Translations under genes and position numbers: made by a program
Source: Erythrobacter longus
GTDB taxonomy: Bacteria; Pseudomonadota; Alphaproteobacteria; Sphingomonadales; Sphingomonadaceae
DNA: 64,000 nucleotides
Assembly (NCBI RefSeq): GCF_000715015.1
Contig: NZ_JMIW01000002.1
Span: 1-64,000, forward strand
Direction of reading: 5' to 3'
Notes under the pieces: generated by a model
Seen by the model: only the letters and a program-made list of their open reading frames with translations
Database searches by the model: none
Told to the model about the DNA's origin: nothing
Shown here: piece by piece, positions 24,860 to 33,494 of the stretch
Layout of the letters: each line of letters starts with the position of its first letter
How positions within the stretch are numbered: position 1 is the first letter of the stretch

Positions 24860-26377
24860 TTAAGCGCGTGGCAGGCTGAGCTCGACAAGCAATCCGCCCA
24901 GATCTTCGCTCTCGTCAAGCGTGACCGAACCGCCGTAAATTTCGGCGACATCGCGCACAATCGCAAGGCCAAGTCCTGTGCCAGGTTTGCCCGTATCCAG
25001 CCGCGCACCGCGATCAAAGATGCGGTCCCGCTCTTCTTGCGGAATGCCCATGCCGTCGTCCTCGACCCAGATTTGGCACTGTTCTGAATCAGGCTCCACA
25101 TCGAGGGTGACAAAAACACTGCCACCGCCATATTTGGCCGCGTTTTCAATGAGGTTGCCAAGGATTTCGTCCAAATCCTGACGCTCTATCGCGACAAGCG
25201 CATCTTTCGTCCCGGCAATATCCAGTCGGCCATTGGGGTAAAGCCGCTCGACCGCGCGGCGCACGGCCTCTGCGCTTGCCCGTACATTGCTGCGCGCTTG
25301 GCCAACGGCGCGCCTTCCGACCGCCCTTGCCCGCGCCAAATGGTGATCGACATGGCGTTGCATTGTGCGGGTTTCGCGGAACACCGCTTCGTTGAGATTG
25401 GGATCGCGCGCGGTCGCTGCATTGGTGAGCACCGTTAGCGGCGTTTTTAACGCATGCGCCAAGTTGCCAGCATGCATACGCGCCTCTTCGGCCTGCCGCT
25501 CGGTGTGTTCGAGCAGTGCGTTCACCTCGTCCACCAGCGGCTCAACCTCGGCAGGAAGCGGCTCTGTGATGCGATTATCGCCGGTGGTGCGCAATTTCTG
25601 GATCGCTGCCCTCACCCGGCGAAGCGGTGACAGGCCATAGCGGATCTGAAGAAGCGCCATCACAAGCAGGCCCAGCCCCAGAACCGCAAAGCTCCAGGTA
25701 AGGATCAGGCGCACTTGCTGGATCTGATTATCAATCTGCTGCGTCGCGCTCGCCACGGCAAAAGTCCAACGCGTCTCGCTTCCCGGCAAGATCACAGTGC
25801 GTTCTGCAATCCGTAGCGGCTCGCCTTCAAATTGCGCGGAATCGTAAATGTGAACCTCGCTGTCGAACGCCGCTGCATCTGTGCCCGCGCCACGTTTGTC
25901 TGCTTGCAAGGAAAGCGTCCGGTCCCACAGACTGCGCGAAGGATACGGTTCATATCCTTCCCCGCTGATTTGCCAGTATAGACCGCTGCCCGGTTCCAGA
26001 AACCGTTGATCGCCGAGGGTGCGATAAAACCAGACCTCGCCAAAGCTGTCGATTTCAGCCGAGGCAATCATCGAGGTCAGCTGATATTCGAGCTGTTCAT
26101 CGAAATTCGCCACGACTTGCCGGGTGAGCGTGCGCTCAAGCGCGATGCCGCCGCCCAGCAGCAAGATGATGATCCAGCCAGCCGCGATAAGCCCCATCCG
26201 CCGCGCCAGACTGGCACGTGGTTTGCGTGCGTCAGCGCCAACCGGCTCGTCCTGCACCTCGGCCTCAGGCGCAGATGCACCTTTGGAGACTTCGCGTGCA
26301 GACGCGTCTTTACCCTTGGGCTTGCCCTTAGGCTCGAGGTTGGTCTGCTGGGTCGTCGAGGCTGTAACCGAGGCCAC
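24860..26377 (-). CDS. Two-component sensor histidine kinase (PhoQ-like layout)
   Basis: A 505-residue membrane kinase. Order: a charged, Lys/Glu-rich cytoplasmic N-terminus of about 60 residues, TM1 (GLIAAGWIIILLLGGGIAL), a periplasmic sensor of about 150 residues, TM2 (SFAVLGLGLLVMALLQI), HAMP, HisKA with phospho-His in NLAHALKTPLTVL, then HATPase with N box NLIENAAKYGGG, G1 EDDGMGIP and G2 GTGLGLAIVRDV. All catalytic motifs are intact. The first Met at 26377 makes it overlap the upstream regulator gene by 50 bases; a later start (for example a Met near residue 61) would remove the whole cytoplasmic N-terminus, so the true start is open. Partner: the response regulator just upstream. Confidence 0.92.
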   Translation of the reverse strand: MASVTASTTQQTNLEPKGKPKGKDASAREVSKGASAPEAEVQDEPVGADARKPRASLARRMGLIAAGWIIILLLGGGIALERTLTRQVVANFDEQLEYQLTSMIASAEIDSFGEVWFYRTLGDQRFLEPGSGLYWQISGEGYEPYPSRSLWDRTLSLQADKRGAGTDAAAFDSEVHIYDSAQFEGEPLRIAERTVILPGSETRWTFAVASATQQIDNQIQQVRLILTWSFAVLGLGLLVMALLQIRYGLSPLRRVRAAIQKLRTTGDNRITEPLPAEVEPLVDEVNALLEHTERQAEEARMHAGNLAHALKTPLTVLTNAATARDPNLNEAVFRETRTMQRHVDHHLARARAVGRRAVGQARSNVRASAEAVRRAVERLYPNGRLDIAGTKDALVAIERQDLDEILGNLIENAAKYGGGSVFVTLDVEPDSEQCQIWVEDDGMGIPQEERDRIFDRGARLDTGKPGTGLGLAIVRDVAEIYGGSVTLDESEDLGGLLVELSLPRA

Positions 26378-27005
26378 GGATAGTTGTGATTACCTCTGCA
26401 CCTAGTTTCTTGCGGATGCGGGTGACGAAGACTTCGATCGTATTGGAATCGCGGTCGAAATCCTGGTCGTATATATGTTCGATAAGCTCTGTTCGGCTCA
26501 CCACCTTGCCCTTGTGGTGCATCAGGTAGGAGAGCAGCTTATACTCCTGCGCGGTCAATTTCACCGGTTCGCCATCAAGCGTCACCCGGCCAGAGCGTGT
26601 GTCCAGCCGGACTTGGCCAGCGGTAAGCTCTGATGAAGTGTTGCCCGACGCACGGCGGATAAGCGCGCGAAGGCGAGCGATGAGCTCTTCAGTCTGAAAC
26701 GGTTTTGCCAGATAGTCATCAGCGCCCGCATCAAGGCCGGCAACCTTGTCAGACCAACTGTCGCGCGCCGTCAGCACCAGAACAGGGAAGGTTCGCCCTT
26801 CCTTGCGCCACATGCCAAGCACGGAAAGCCCGTCGATTTCAGGCAGGCCCAGATCAAGGATGCACGCATCGTAATCCTCGGTGCTGCCAAGGAAATGGCC
26901 GTCTTCGCCATCGGTTGAAAGATCAACCGCATAGCCGTTTTGCTCAAGCGTTGACTTAAGCTGTTGTCCAAGGGTTGGTTCGTCTTCGACGATCAGGATG
27001 CGCAT
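26328..27005 (-). CDS. OmpR/PhoB-type response regulator
   Basis: 225 residues: receiver with acidic pair (VEDEP), phosphoacceptor Asp in CILDLGLPEIDG, Thr in VLTARD and Lys in LAKPF, then a winged-helix DNA-binding domain (LTAQEYKLLSYLMHHKGKVVSRTELIEHIYD, with the recognition helix in SNTIEVFVTRIRKKLG). It probably controls its own operon and envelope genes; in family members such as PhoP, signals include Mg2+ or antimicrobial peptides, but none can be read here. Gene order is PepSY protein, regulator, kinase on the same strand. Confidence 0.95.
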   Translation of the reverse strand: MRILIVEDEPTLGQQLKSTLEQNGYAVDLSTDGEDGHFLGSTEDYDACILDLGLPEIDGLSVLGMWRKEGRTFPVLVLTARDSWSDKVAGLDAGADDYLAKPFQTEELIARLRALIRRASGNTSSELTAGQVRLDTRSGRVTLDGEPVKLTAQEYKLLSYLMHHKGKVVSRTELIEHIYDQDFDRDSNTIEVFVTRIRKKLGAEVITTIRGLGYSLDDPADQPRA

Positions 27006-27144
27006 ATTCCACCATATTTACGAGTAATTACCCCAAAAGGACTGCGCGTTTGCTCGGCTCTCGTCAAGCGAGCACCACACCGCACAAGCGCATTCGTCCC
27101 CGAGGAATTGAAAAGACTATTCATAAACGGACAGATCGTGACCG

Positions 27145-27492
27145 TTACTTCGACCGGCTGATGATGCGGCCAGTGCGCGCATCGACATCGACATAGCTTA
27201 CCCGGCCTTCGCGGATGAATTTAAGCCGATAGGCGCGTGCAGTGCTGTCATAAGAGGGGCCGAGATATTCGCTGCCGCCGCGCTGCATGCGCGGAACGAT
27301 GCGGTTTTCAATCTCGCTCAAGGACAATTGGTTGCCGGCACGCATTTCGCGGCGGGCCGTGCCTTGATCCGACAGGCTTTGTTCCTGCGCAGTCACGCCA
27401 GCGGCAACAACCGAGGTTGCGCTGCCTGCGCCCAGCATCACCGTCAAAGCGGCACCGCCCATTGCGGCAAAAAGAAAGCGGCTTTTCGTCAT
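27145..27492 (-). CDS. Exported PepSY-like protein
   Basis: A 115-residue protein starting at ATG 27492 (MTKSRFLFAAMGGAALTV...), with a signal peptide ending about residue 33. The C-terminal half resembles one PepSY repeat: a helix (SLSEIENRIVPRM) followed by strands ending YVDVDARTGRIISRSK, where VDVDARTGRI is the usual PepSY signature. PepSY domains are thought to inhibit peptidases or modulate sensors in the periplasm. It is directly upstream of the OmpR-type two-component genes (139-base gap), a frequent association, so it may tune or be controlled by that system. Confidence 0.8.
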   Translation of the reverse strand: MTKSRFLFAAMGGAALTVMLGAGSATSVVAAGVTAQEQSLSDQGTARREMRAGNQLSLSEIENRIVPRMQRGGSEYLGPSYDSTARAYRLKFIREGRVSYVDVDARTGRIISRSK

Positions 27493-27569
27493 CGTGAAAT
27501 CATGCCTAGACTGCGCGCCTTGAACAAGTAGTGAATGCGGCACCGGATGTGTGTTCATAAAAGCCGCGC

Positions 27570-28304
27570 TTATTCACCGGCGCGCACCATCTCATATTTG
27601 ATCGACAGGCTGACCCCGGTGCTGACCTGACCTGGCTGGACGGGGGCAGAAGCAACCATGTCCGCTTCGACCGGGGCAGAACGCATCGCCATTTGCGCGA
27701 CCGGGCCTCGGCCTTGAATGCTCTCACTGACCGCAAGCACCGAAACCCCATCATATCCAAACATGGCGGCGTATTCCGACGCCCTTTCCTGCGCGCGTTC
27801 AATGGCGCGTTTGCGGGCAAGTGCCTTCGCTTCGGTATCGTCTTCTATGCTGAAGCTTGGCCCCGAAAGATCGGTTGCGCCTGCCACGACCAACGCATCA
27901 AGCGCGGCGCCCGTTTCCTGAACATCGCGCAGATTAACGCTGACCCGGTTGGACACTTGATAGCCGCGAAATATCTGACGCTGAGTTTCGCGGTCGTAAT
28001 CATATTGCGCGTTGAGGTTGATGCCGGTGGTCTGAATATCCTTGTCCGGCACGCCCAGCGCCTTGATCCGGTCGATCACGCCTTGCATTTGCCGCGCATT
28101 CATTCGCATCGCTTCGACTGCGGTTTTTGCTTCGGAAGTTACCCCTGCCCCGATCGTCACAAGGTCGGGGTCTGCCGTCACACTTTCATAGACAGAAAGC
28201 TCGATCACCGGGCCATTGGCCGAAATCTCGACCTCTTGAGCGTTGGCTGCAACCGGGGCCACAAGCATTGCGGCAGCAGCGGCGCTAAGTGCGTAACGGA
28301 TCAT
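27570..28304 (-). CDS. SIMPL domain (DUF541) periplasmic protein
   Basis: A 244-residue exported protein with signal peptide MIRYALSAAAAAMLVAPVAANAQ. The SIMPL/DUF541 fold is indicated by VTADPDLVTIGAGV, the long helix AVEAMRMNARQMQGVIDRIKALGV, DIQTTGINLNAQYDYD, YQVSNRVSVNLRD and AKALARKRAIERAQERASEYAAMFG. Homologs include an oxidative-stress protein (E. coli YggE) and others that assemble oligomers; function is poorly defined. ATG 28304 has an excellent ribosome site (GAGGAGGAA). Divergent from the ABC-F gene (101 bases between starts). Confidence 0.9.
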   Translation of the reverse strand: MIRYALSAAAAAMLVAPVAANAQEVEISANGPVIELSVYESVTADPDLVTIGAGVTSEAKTAVEAMRMNARQMQGVIDRIKALGVPDKDIQTTGINLNAQYDYDRETQRQIFRGYQVSNRVSVNLRDVQETGAALDALVVAGATDLSGPSFSIEDDTEAKALARKRAIERAQERASEYAAMFGYDGVSVLAVSESIQGRGPVAQMAMRSAPVEADMVASAPVQPGQVSTGVSLSIKYEMVRAGE

Positions 28305-28405
28305 CAAAAATTCCTCCTCAATGCGGCTGCATCTACAGCTTTGTGCATGAGCGCGCACTGAACCGACTTGGCAGGTGTGATGCAAGCCCCTACTTGCGCA
28401 AACCC

Positions 28406-30235
28406 ATGGCACAACCACCAATCCTCTCCTGGGAAGGTCTTTCCCTGCAACAAGGCGGCCGCTGGCTTTTTGGCGGACCACAGCCGGGAGAAGGCGCTGA
28501 GCCGATTGACCTGCACATCCTGCCCGGGGACCGATTGGCTCTGATCGGGCGCAATGGAGCGGGTAAGACGACGCTTTTGAAGCTGATCGAGGATCGCATC
28601 GAAGCGGACCGGGGACAGCGCCGGGTAAAGCCGGGCACGCGCATCGTGTTTCTTGAACAAGAGCCCGATTTTAGCGTGTTCGATACGCTGATGGATTTTG
28701 CGCTTGCCGATAACGGTTCGGGCGAACACGCGCCAGCCGCGCATGAGGTCGAAGCGATTGCCGGACAGCTTGGCATTGATATGTCCACCGATGCGGCAAC
28801 GGCCAGCGGGGGTGAAAGACGCCGCGCAGCGATTGCCCGCGCTCTGGCGCAAGACCCTGACCTGCTCATGCTTGATGAGCCGACCAACCACCTGGATTTG
28901 AGCGCGATTGACTGGCTCGAAGACTGGCTCAAGCGTTACAAGGGCGCCTTCATCACGATAAGCCACGACCGGACGTTTCTGAAACGCCTGACTAGGGCAA
29001 CCTTGTGGCTCGACCGGGGCACTTTGCGGCGCAAAGAGGTGGGCTTTGGCGGATATGAGGCTTGGGAAGAGCAGGTCTATGCCGAAGAAGCGCGCGCGGC
29101 GGAACGCATGGATGCAAAGCTCAAGATCGAAGCCCATTGGCTGGAACGCGGCGTAACCGCGCGCCGCAAACGCAACCAGGGCCGGCTTGAAAAGCTGCAC
29201 CAGATGCGCGCTGCCCGCGCTGCGATGATCTCGGACAGCGGCTCTGCAAAACTGAAACTTGCCAATGATGAAGAGTTCAAATCCAAATCGGTTATCGTGG
29301 CCGAGGATATCTCCAAGACCTATGATGGCCGCGCGGTGATCAAGCCCTTTACCCTGCGTATCCAGAATGGTGATCGCATCGGAATTGTGGGGGCCAATGG
29401 AGCGGGCAAGACCACGCTTCTCAAACTGCTGACCAAAGAGATCGAGCCTGACACTGGCACGATTAGCCATGCGCGCACCCTTACTGGTGTGATGATCGAC
29501 CAGCAACGCAAGCTTCTGGAACCGGGCGCGAGCGTGCGCGACATTCTAGCCGAGGGCGGCGACTGGATTGATGTGCGGGGCACGCGCAAACACGTTCAGG
29601 CATATCTCAAAGACTTTCTGTTTGATCCCAAGATTGTCGACACCAAGGTCGGAATTCTGTCGGGTGGAGAACGTTCGCGGCTCCTTTTGGCGCGTGAATT
29701 TGCCCGCACCGCCAATTTGCTTGTCCTTGATGAGCCGACGAACGACCTTGATCTTGAGACACTGGACCTCCTGCAAGAAGTGATCGCAGACTTTGACGGC
29801 ACGGTTCTCATCGTAAGCCACGACCGTGATTTCCTCGACAAGACCGTCACTGTAACCCTTGGCCTTGATGGCACAGGGCGCGTCGATATCGTGCCGGGCG
29901 GCTATGAGGATTGGGAGGCCAAGCGCCGCAAGCCTGTAGTAGGCAAGACCAAGGCTTCGCGCGCTGAACCTGCCCAAAAACCTGCGGCGACCAAGCCCAA
30001 GTCGTCCGACAAACTCTCCTATAAAGACCAGCGCGACTACGAGCTGCTCCCTGCCCGCATCGAAGAGCTTGAGGCGGCAATTGCGAAGGGTGAGACGATC
30101 CTTGCCGACCCCGATCTCTTTACCAAAGACCCCAAACGTTTTGCCAATATCTCCAAAGGCCTGGAGAATGCTCGCCGGGAAAAGGACGCGGCGGAAGAGC
30201 GCTGGCTGGAGCTTGCAGAGCAGGTTGAAGGGTGA
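28406..30235 (+). CDS. ABC-F family ATP-binding protein (Uup-like)
   Basis: 609-residue soluble protein with two ABC cassettes and no membrane domain. First cassette: Walker A GRNGAGKTTLL, signature ASGGERRRAAIARAL, Walker B LLMLDEPTNHLD. Second: GANGAGKTTLL, LSGGERSRLLLAREF, LLVLDEPTNDLD. The linker carries the RRKRNQGRLEKLHQMRAAR helical segment, and the C-terminus has a coiled-coil extension (residues about 540-609), both features of Uup. ABC-F proteins act on ribosomes or, for Uup, affect precise excision and replication intermediates. I chose ATG 28406 (MAQPPILSWEGLSL). The stop overlaps the next gene (GTGA). Confidence 0.92.
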   Translation: MAQPPILSWEGLSLQQGGRWLFGGPQPGEGAEPIDLHILPGDRLALIGRNGAGKTTLLKLIEDRIEADRGQRRVKPGTRIVFLEQEPDFSVFDTLMDFALADNGSGEHAPAAHEVEAIAGQLGIDMSTDAATASGGERRRAAIARALAQDPDLLMLDEPTNHLDLSAIDWLEDWLKRYKGAFITISHDRTFLKRLTRATLWLDRGTLRRKEVGFGGYEAWEEQVYAEEARAAERMDAKLKIEAHWLERGVTARRKRNQGRLEKLHQMRAARAAMISDSGSAKLKLANDEEFKSKSVIVAEDISKTYDGRAVIKPFTLRIQNGDRIGIVGANGAGKTTLLKLLTKEIEPDTGTISHARTLTGVMIDQQRKLLEPGASVRDILAEGGDWIDVRGTRKHVQAYLKDFLFDPKIVDTKVGILSGGERSRLLLAREFARTANLLVLDEPTNDLDLETLDLLQEVIADFDGTVLIVSHDRDFLDKTVTVTLGLDGTGRVDIVPGGYEDWEAKRRKPVVGKTKASRAEPAQKPAATKPKSSDKLSYKDQRDYELLPARIEELEAAIAKGETILADPDLFTKDPKRFANISKGLENARREKDAAEERWLELAEQVEG

Positions 30236-30831
30236 GTGATGGCGCTCACCATTTGAGCCTCCATAGCGAGATCAAGACCTGCACCACTTGCTCTGACCAA
30301 CTGCCCTTGGGGCCCCGCCCCGTAGTCCAATTCTCGAACCAATCGCGCATCCTCATTATCGGTCAGGCCCCCGGCACCAAAGTCCACGCAAGCGGCGTTG
30401 CGTGGGACGATGACAGCGGCGACCGGCTGCGCGGCTGGCTTGGCCTCGACAAAGACACTTTCTACGACCCTGACAAAGTCGCGTTAATGCCCATGGGCTT
30501 TTGCTATCCCGGCAAAGCCAAGGGCGGCGATGCTCCGCCCCGCAAGGAATGCGCGCCCCAATGGCATGACCGCATCCTGACGGCTTTACCAAAGGAACGC
30601 CTGACGCTTTTGGTGGGCAGTTATGCCCAAGCGCAATATCTCCCCCATAGCCGCAAAGCCTCTTTGACAACCCGCGTTCAGGACGGCGAGCATATCAGCG
30701 AAGCGCTCGGCCCGGTGATCCCGCTGCCCCATCCATCGTGGCGCGTGCGTATGTGGATGGCGCGCAATCCGTGGTATGAAGAAGAGGTTCTTCCCAAGCT
30801 CAAGAGCCGCGTCGCTGCACAACTTTCCTAA
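30232..30831 (+). CDS. Uracil-DNA glycosylase family protein, probable 4Fe-4S type
   Basis: 199 residues of the uracil-DNA glycosylase superfamily. Motif A is GQAPGTK (residues 44-50) and motif B LPHPSWR (165-171). Four Cys at 17, 20, 91 and 107 (C-x2-C and C-x15-C) have the spacing of the iron-sulfur cluster in family 4/5 enzymes. Family members excise uracil from DNA. The motif A residue after GQAPG that sets specificity is Thr, and the general base seen in family 1 is absent, as in family 4. The GTG start overlaps the ABC-F stop by 4 bases. Activity could also be toward other deaminated bases. Confidence 0.82.
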   Translation: MSDGAHHLSLHSEIKTCTTCSDQLPLGPRPVVQFSNQSRILIIGQAPGTKVHASGVAWDDDSGDRLRGWLGLDKDTFYDPDKVALMPMGFCYPGKAKGGDAPPRKECAPQWHDRILTALPKERLTLLVGSYAQAQYLPHSRKASLTTRVQDGEHISEALGPVIPLPHPSWRVRMWMARNPWYEEEVLPKLKSRVAAQLS

Positions 30832-30920
30832 GCACCCAACTTTCCTAAGACGTTGTTTCTGTGCTTTTTATCGCAAGTTTTGACACACTTGACACACTGT
30901 CCAGGGCCAAAAAACCCATC

Positions 30921-31403
30921 TCACCTGATGCGATAAAAATCGGCCACCCTTTCCAGCGCCAGTTGCAGCACCAATTTGCCGCTGCGCGCAGGCCAGCCAA
31001 GGTCCTTTTCCGCCTGTGGCAAGCCTTCGCCTGCACACACCACGCGCCACAAAACATCATCCAGACCCTTGCCAGCAGACGCAATCGCCCCGTCAAAGCG
31101 CATCTTTGCTGACACCTGCTTTTCGCTTGGGGAAAGGCCCGCCTCGGCGCTTCCCGGATTGCCGGTTTTCACCCGCACCGGGTCCCAGCGCATCGTGACA
31201 TTGGGAGAGAGTTGCGCGCGCTCATAGTCATTGCGCAAGGCCTCGCCTGCATCGAACAGGCGATCCGACAAATGGCCGCGCGAATGCAGCCACGCAATCG
31301 GGGACTCGCCCAGATTGACCGTGACAGTGCGGCGGCTTCCCTTCGCCCCGCTCCCCCGCTTGGGCCCTTCAGAGGTCATCTCGATTTCCGCCAGTTTGCG
31401 CAT
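30921..31403 (-). CDS. DUF6456 domain protein
   Basis: 160-residue soluble protein matching, from memory, the DUF6456 family of sphingomonads and relatives: ESPIAWLHSRGHLSDRLFDAGEALRNDYERAQL, MRWDPV, AKMRFDGAIASAGKGLDDVLWRVVCAGEGLPQAEKDLGWPARSGKLVLQLALERVADFY. The C-terminal half looks like a helix-turn-helix (EKDLGWPARSGKLVLQLAL), so DNA binding is plausible. GGAGCAGG precedes the ATG at 31403. It is divergent from an HTH regulator gene with 109 bases between starts. Function unknown. Confidence 0.8.
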   Translation of the reverse strand: MRKLAEIEMTSEGPKRGSGAKGSRRTVTVNLGESPIAWLHSRGHLSDRLFDAGEALRNDYERAQLSPNVTMRWDPVRVKTGNPGSAEAGLSPSEKQVSAKMRFDGAIASAGKGLDDVLWRVVCAGEGLPQAEKDLGWPARSGKLVLQLALERVADFYRIR

Positions 31404-31512
31404 AGTCCTGCTCCTAAACTCACCACATCGGTAAAATCAGGGCTTGCATCGCATTCGGTGATGTAGGAAAGTGGAAATCTCCAAATGGGTTATTTTGAAA
31501 AAGGCCATTTCG

Positions 31513-32109
31513 ATGATCAATCGCATTCGTGAAATCAGGAAAGCGCGCGGAATGACGCTGGCGGATCTGGCGGCCGCCTGTCAGCCGGAAACAACCGCCC
31601 AAACCATCGGCCGTCTTGAAACGGGTATGCGCAACCTCTCCACCAAATGGATGGAACGCATCGGTGCGGCGCTGGGCGTTGATCCGCAGGTTCTGGTCGG
31701 CTCTGATAAAGCGCCGCGCGCACAAGTCATTGCGCAGCTTGGGCTTTCTGATCCCGAGGCGTTGAAAACGCCGCGCGATGCTGTCCTGCCAAGCGAGATG
31801 GCGGCACAGGAAGGTGATGAGCCAATGCTGGTGCTCGAAGTCACCTCCCCCGTGGGCGAATATCGCCCGGGCGATACGGTGTGGCTTAGGCAAATGGACG
31901 CGTGGAGCGCGAAGGATGCCGACTTCCTTTCCGCCATGAACCGCGATTGCCTGGTGCCGCGCCCGGGTGGCCGATTTGCTTTTGGACGGTTGATTGACCG
32001 GCGCGGTCCGCTTGTAGGCATTTTGCCAACGCAAGCGGGGCAAAAACAGCAGGTTATCGACAACCCCGACTGGATTGCGGTCGCCGTCATGCTGGTGCGC
32101 CCCCTTTAA
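31513..32109 (+). CDS. XRE-type HTH transcriptional regulator with C-terminal effector domain
   Basis: 198 residues. The N-terminal XRE helix-turn-helix spans residues 3-60 (IREIRKARGMTLADLAAACQ, TTAQTIGRLETGMRNLS, WMERIGAALGV). The C-terminal half (from about residue 100) is beta-rich (EPMLVLEVTSPVGEYRPGDTVWLR, DCLVPRPGGRFAFGRLID) and resembles an S24/LexA-like fold, though I see no clear Ser-Lys dyad. I used ATG 31513 (MINRIREIRK); the frame extends upstream to 31471. Divergent from the DUF6456 gene, so it may control the shared promoter region. Confidence 0.85.
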   Translation: MINRIREIRKARGMTLADLAAACQPETTAQTIGRLETGMRNLSTKWMERIGAALGVDPQVLVGSDKAPRAQVIAQLGLSDPEALKTPRDAVLPSEMAAQEGDEPMLVLEVTSPVGEYRPGDTVWLRQMDAWSAKDADFLSAMNRDCLVPRPGGRFAFGRLIDRRGPLVGILPTQAGQKQQVIDNPDWIAVAVMLVRPL

Positions 32110-32184
32110 ACCGCCTGCTGCGAGGCTTAACTCGTTAACTCGCGCCCGCTATTCTTGACCCTCCCACAGGAGAACACCCTTTAA

Positions 32185-33381
32185 GTGAAGCATGTCCTTT
32201 CTCTCAGCACGCTTTATCCCAATGCGGTAAATCCGCGATTTGGGACTTTTGTGGCGCGCTCGCTTGAGGCATTTGCAAAACGCGGGGCAAAGAATGGCGA
32301 TTGGCAGGTTAGCGTCGTCAATCCGATTGGGCTGCCGCCGGTGGCGCTGGGCCGATACCGGGCGTTATCCAGACTGCCAGAGTATGAAGAGGAGCGCGGC
32401 GTTGCGGTTCACCGCCCGCGCTTTACGCTGATCCCTGCGGTCGGCGCGCGGCGCAATGCTTCTGCTATCGCCAAGGCTGCTCTTCCCCTGATCCAGCGCA
32501 TCCATGAAGAGAGCCCGATTGACATCATTGATGCGCAATTCTTCTTCCCCGACGGCCCGGCAGCGGCGTGGATAGCGCAGGAAATGGGCCTTCCATTATC
32601 GGTCAAGGCGCGCGGGTCCGATATCACCTATTGGGGCACTCTCGATTTTGCGAGGGAGCAGATGGTTGATGCTGCCAACCGTGCAAAGGGACTGCTTGCT
32701 GTGAGCGGATCGATCGCTGAAGAAATGGCAGCGATTGGTATGCCGCGCGACAAAATCCAACTGCACTACACCGGGCTTGACCGCGACCGGTTCCGCCCCC
32801 TCACCCACACACAATTGCGCGCGCAATTGCGCACAGAATTGGGCTTTGACCTGCCTGACAATGCGCCGCTTCTGGTGTGTGTTGGCGCTTTGATTGAGCG
32901 TAAGGGTCAAGACATTGCAATCGCCGCTTTGGCCACGATTGAGGGCGCGCGCCTTGTGTTGGTGGGCAAAGGCGATGACGAGGCGCATTTGCGCGTGCTT
33001 GCCCGCGATCTGGGCGTTGCGGATCGGGTGCATTTTGCAGGCTCGCTTGACCACGATATGCTGCCACTGGTGCTTTCTGCCGCCGATGCGATGGTGCTTC
33101 CCACAAGCAATGAAGGCCTTGCGAACGCGTGGGTTGAGGCGCTTGCCTGCGGGACGCCCGTTGTGACCTGCGATGTGGGCGGCGCGCGCGAGATCATCAC
33201 CAATTCCACCGCAGGACGGCTGGTTGATCGCACTCCCGAAAGCGTTGCGGCGGGCGTTCAGGCGGTGCTGAACAATCCGCCCATGCGTCAGGCGGTCGCC
33301 GCGATGGCAGAGAAATTCAGCTGGCAAACCAACGCAATAGAGCTTGCCGCCTATTACGAAGGTTTAGTGGTCCAGCGCTAG
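32185..33381 (+). CDS. Glycosyltransferase family 4 protein
   Basis: 398-residue GT-B fold transferase that moves a sugar from a nucleotide donor, probably in surface polysaccharide or glycolipid synthesis. N-terminal Rossmann part starts KHVLSLSTLYPNAVNPRFGTFV. The donor-binding C-terminal domain contains VGALIERKGQDIAIAAL and the E-x7-E motif in NEGLANAWVEALACGTPVV-CDVGGAREI. The start GTG 32185 (MKHVLSLS) has an AGGAG about 13 bases upstream. No linked polysaccharide genes are nearby; substrate unknown. The 33382-33494 gap after it is GC-rich without recognised features. Confidence 0.9.
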   Translation: MKHVLSLSTLYPNAVNPRFGTFVARSLEAFAKRGAKNGDWQVSVVNPIGLPPVALGRYRALSRLPEYEEERGVAVHRPRFTLIPAVGARRNASAIAKAALPLIQRIHEESPIDIIDAQFFFPDGPAAAWIAQEMGLPLSVKARGSDITYWGTLDFAREQMVDAANRAKGLLAVSGSIAEEMAAIGMPRDKIQLHYTGLDRDRFRPLTHTQLRAQLRTELGFDLPDNAPLLVCVGALIERKGQDIAIAALATIEGARLVLVGKGDDEAHLRVLARDLGVADRVHFAGSLDHDMLPLVLSAADAMVLPTSNEGLANAWVEALACGTPVVTCDVGGAREIITNSTAGRLVDRTPESVAAGVQAVLNNPPMRQAVAAMAEKFSWQTNAIELAAYYEGLVVQR

Positions 33382-33494
33382 GCGCGAGGCCGACACGCAG
33401 AGTCGCAAGCCCGACCGGGCGCCCGCAGGTGCCCCGCAGCATAGCGAAGGGAACAGCACCGAGGACGAGGCGCGGATGCGCCGTCGAAAGGAAA

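Noticed and set aside
33382..33494. Small gene or structured RNA in the gap after the glycosyltransferase
   Set aside because: GC-rich sequence without a ribosome site, family resemblance or convincing hairpin.
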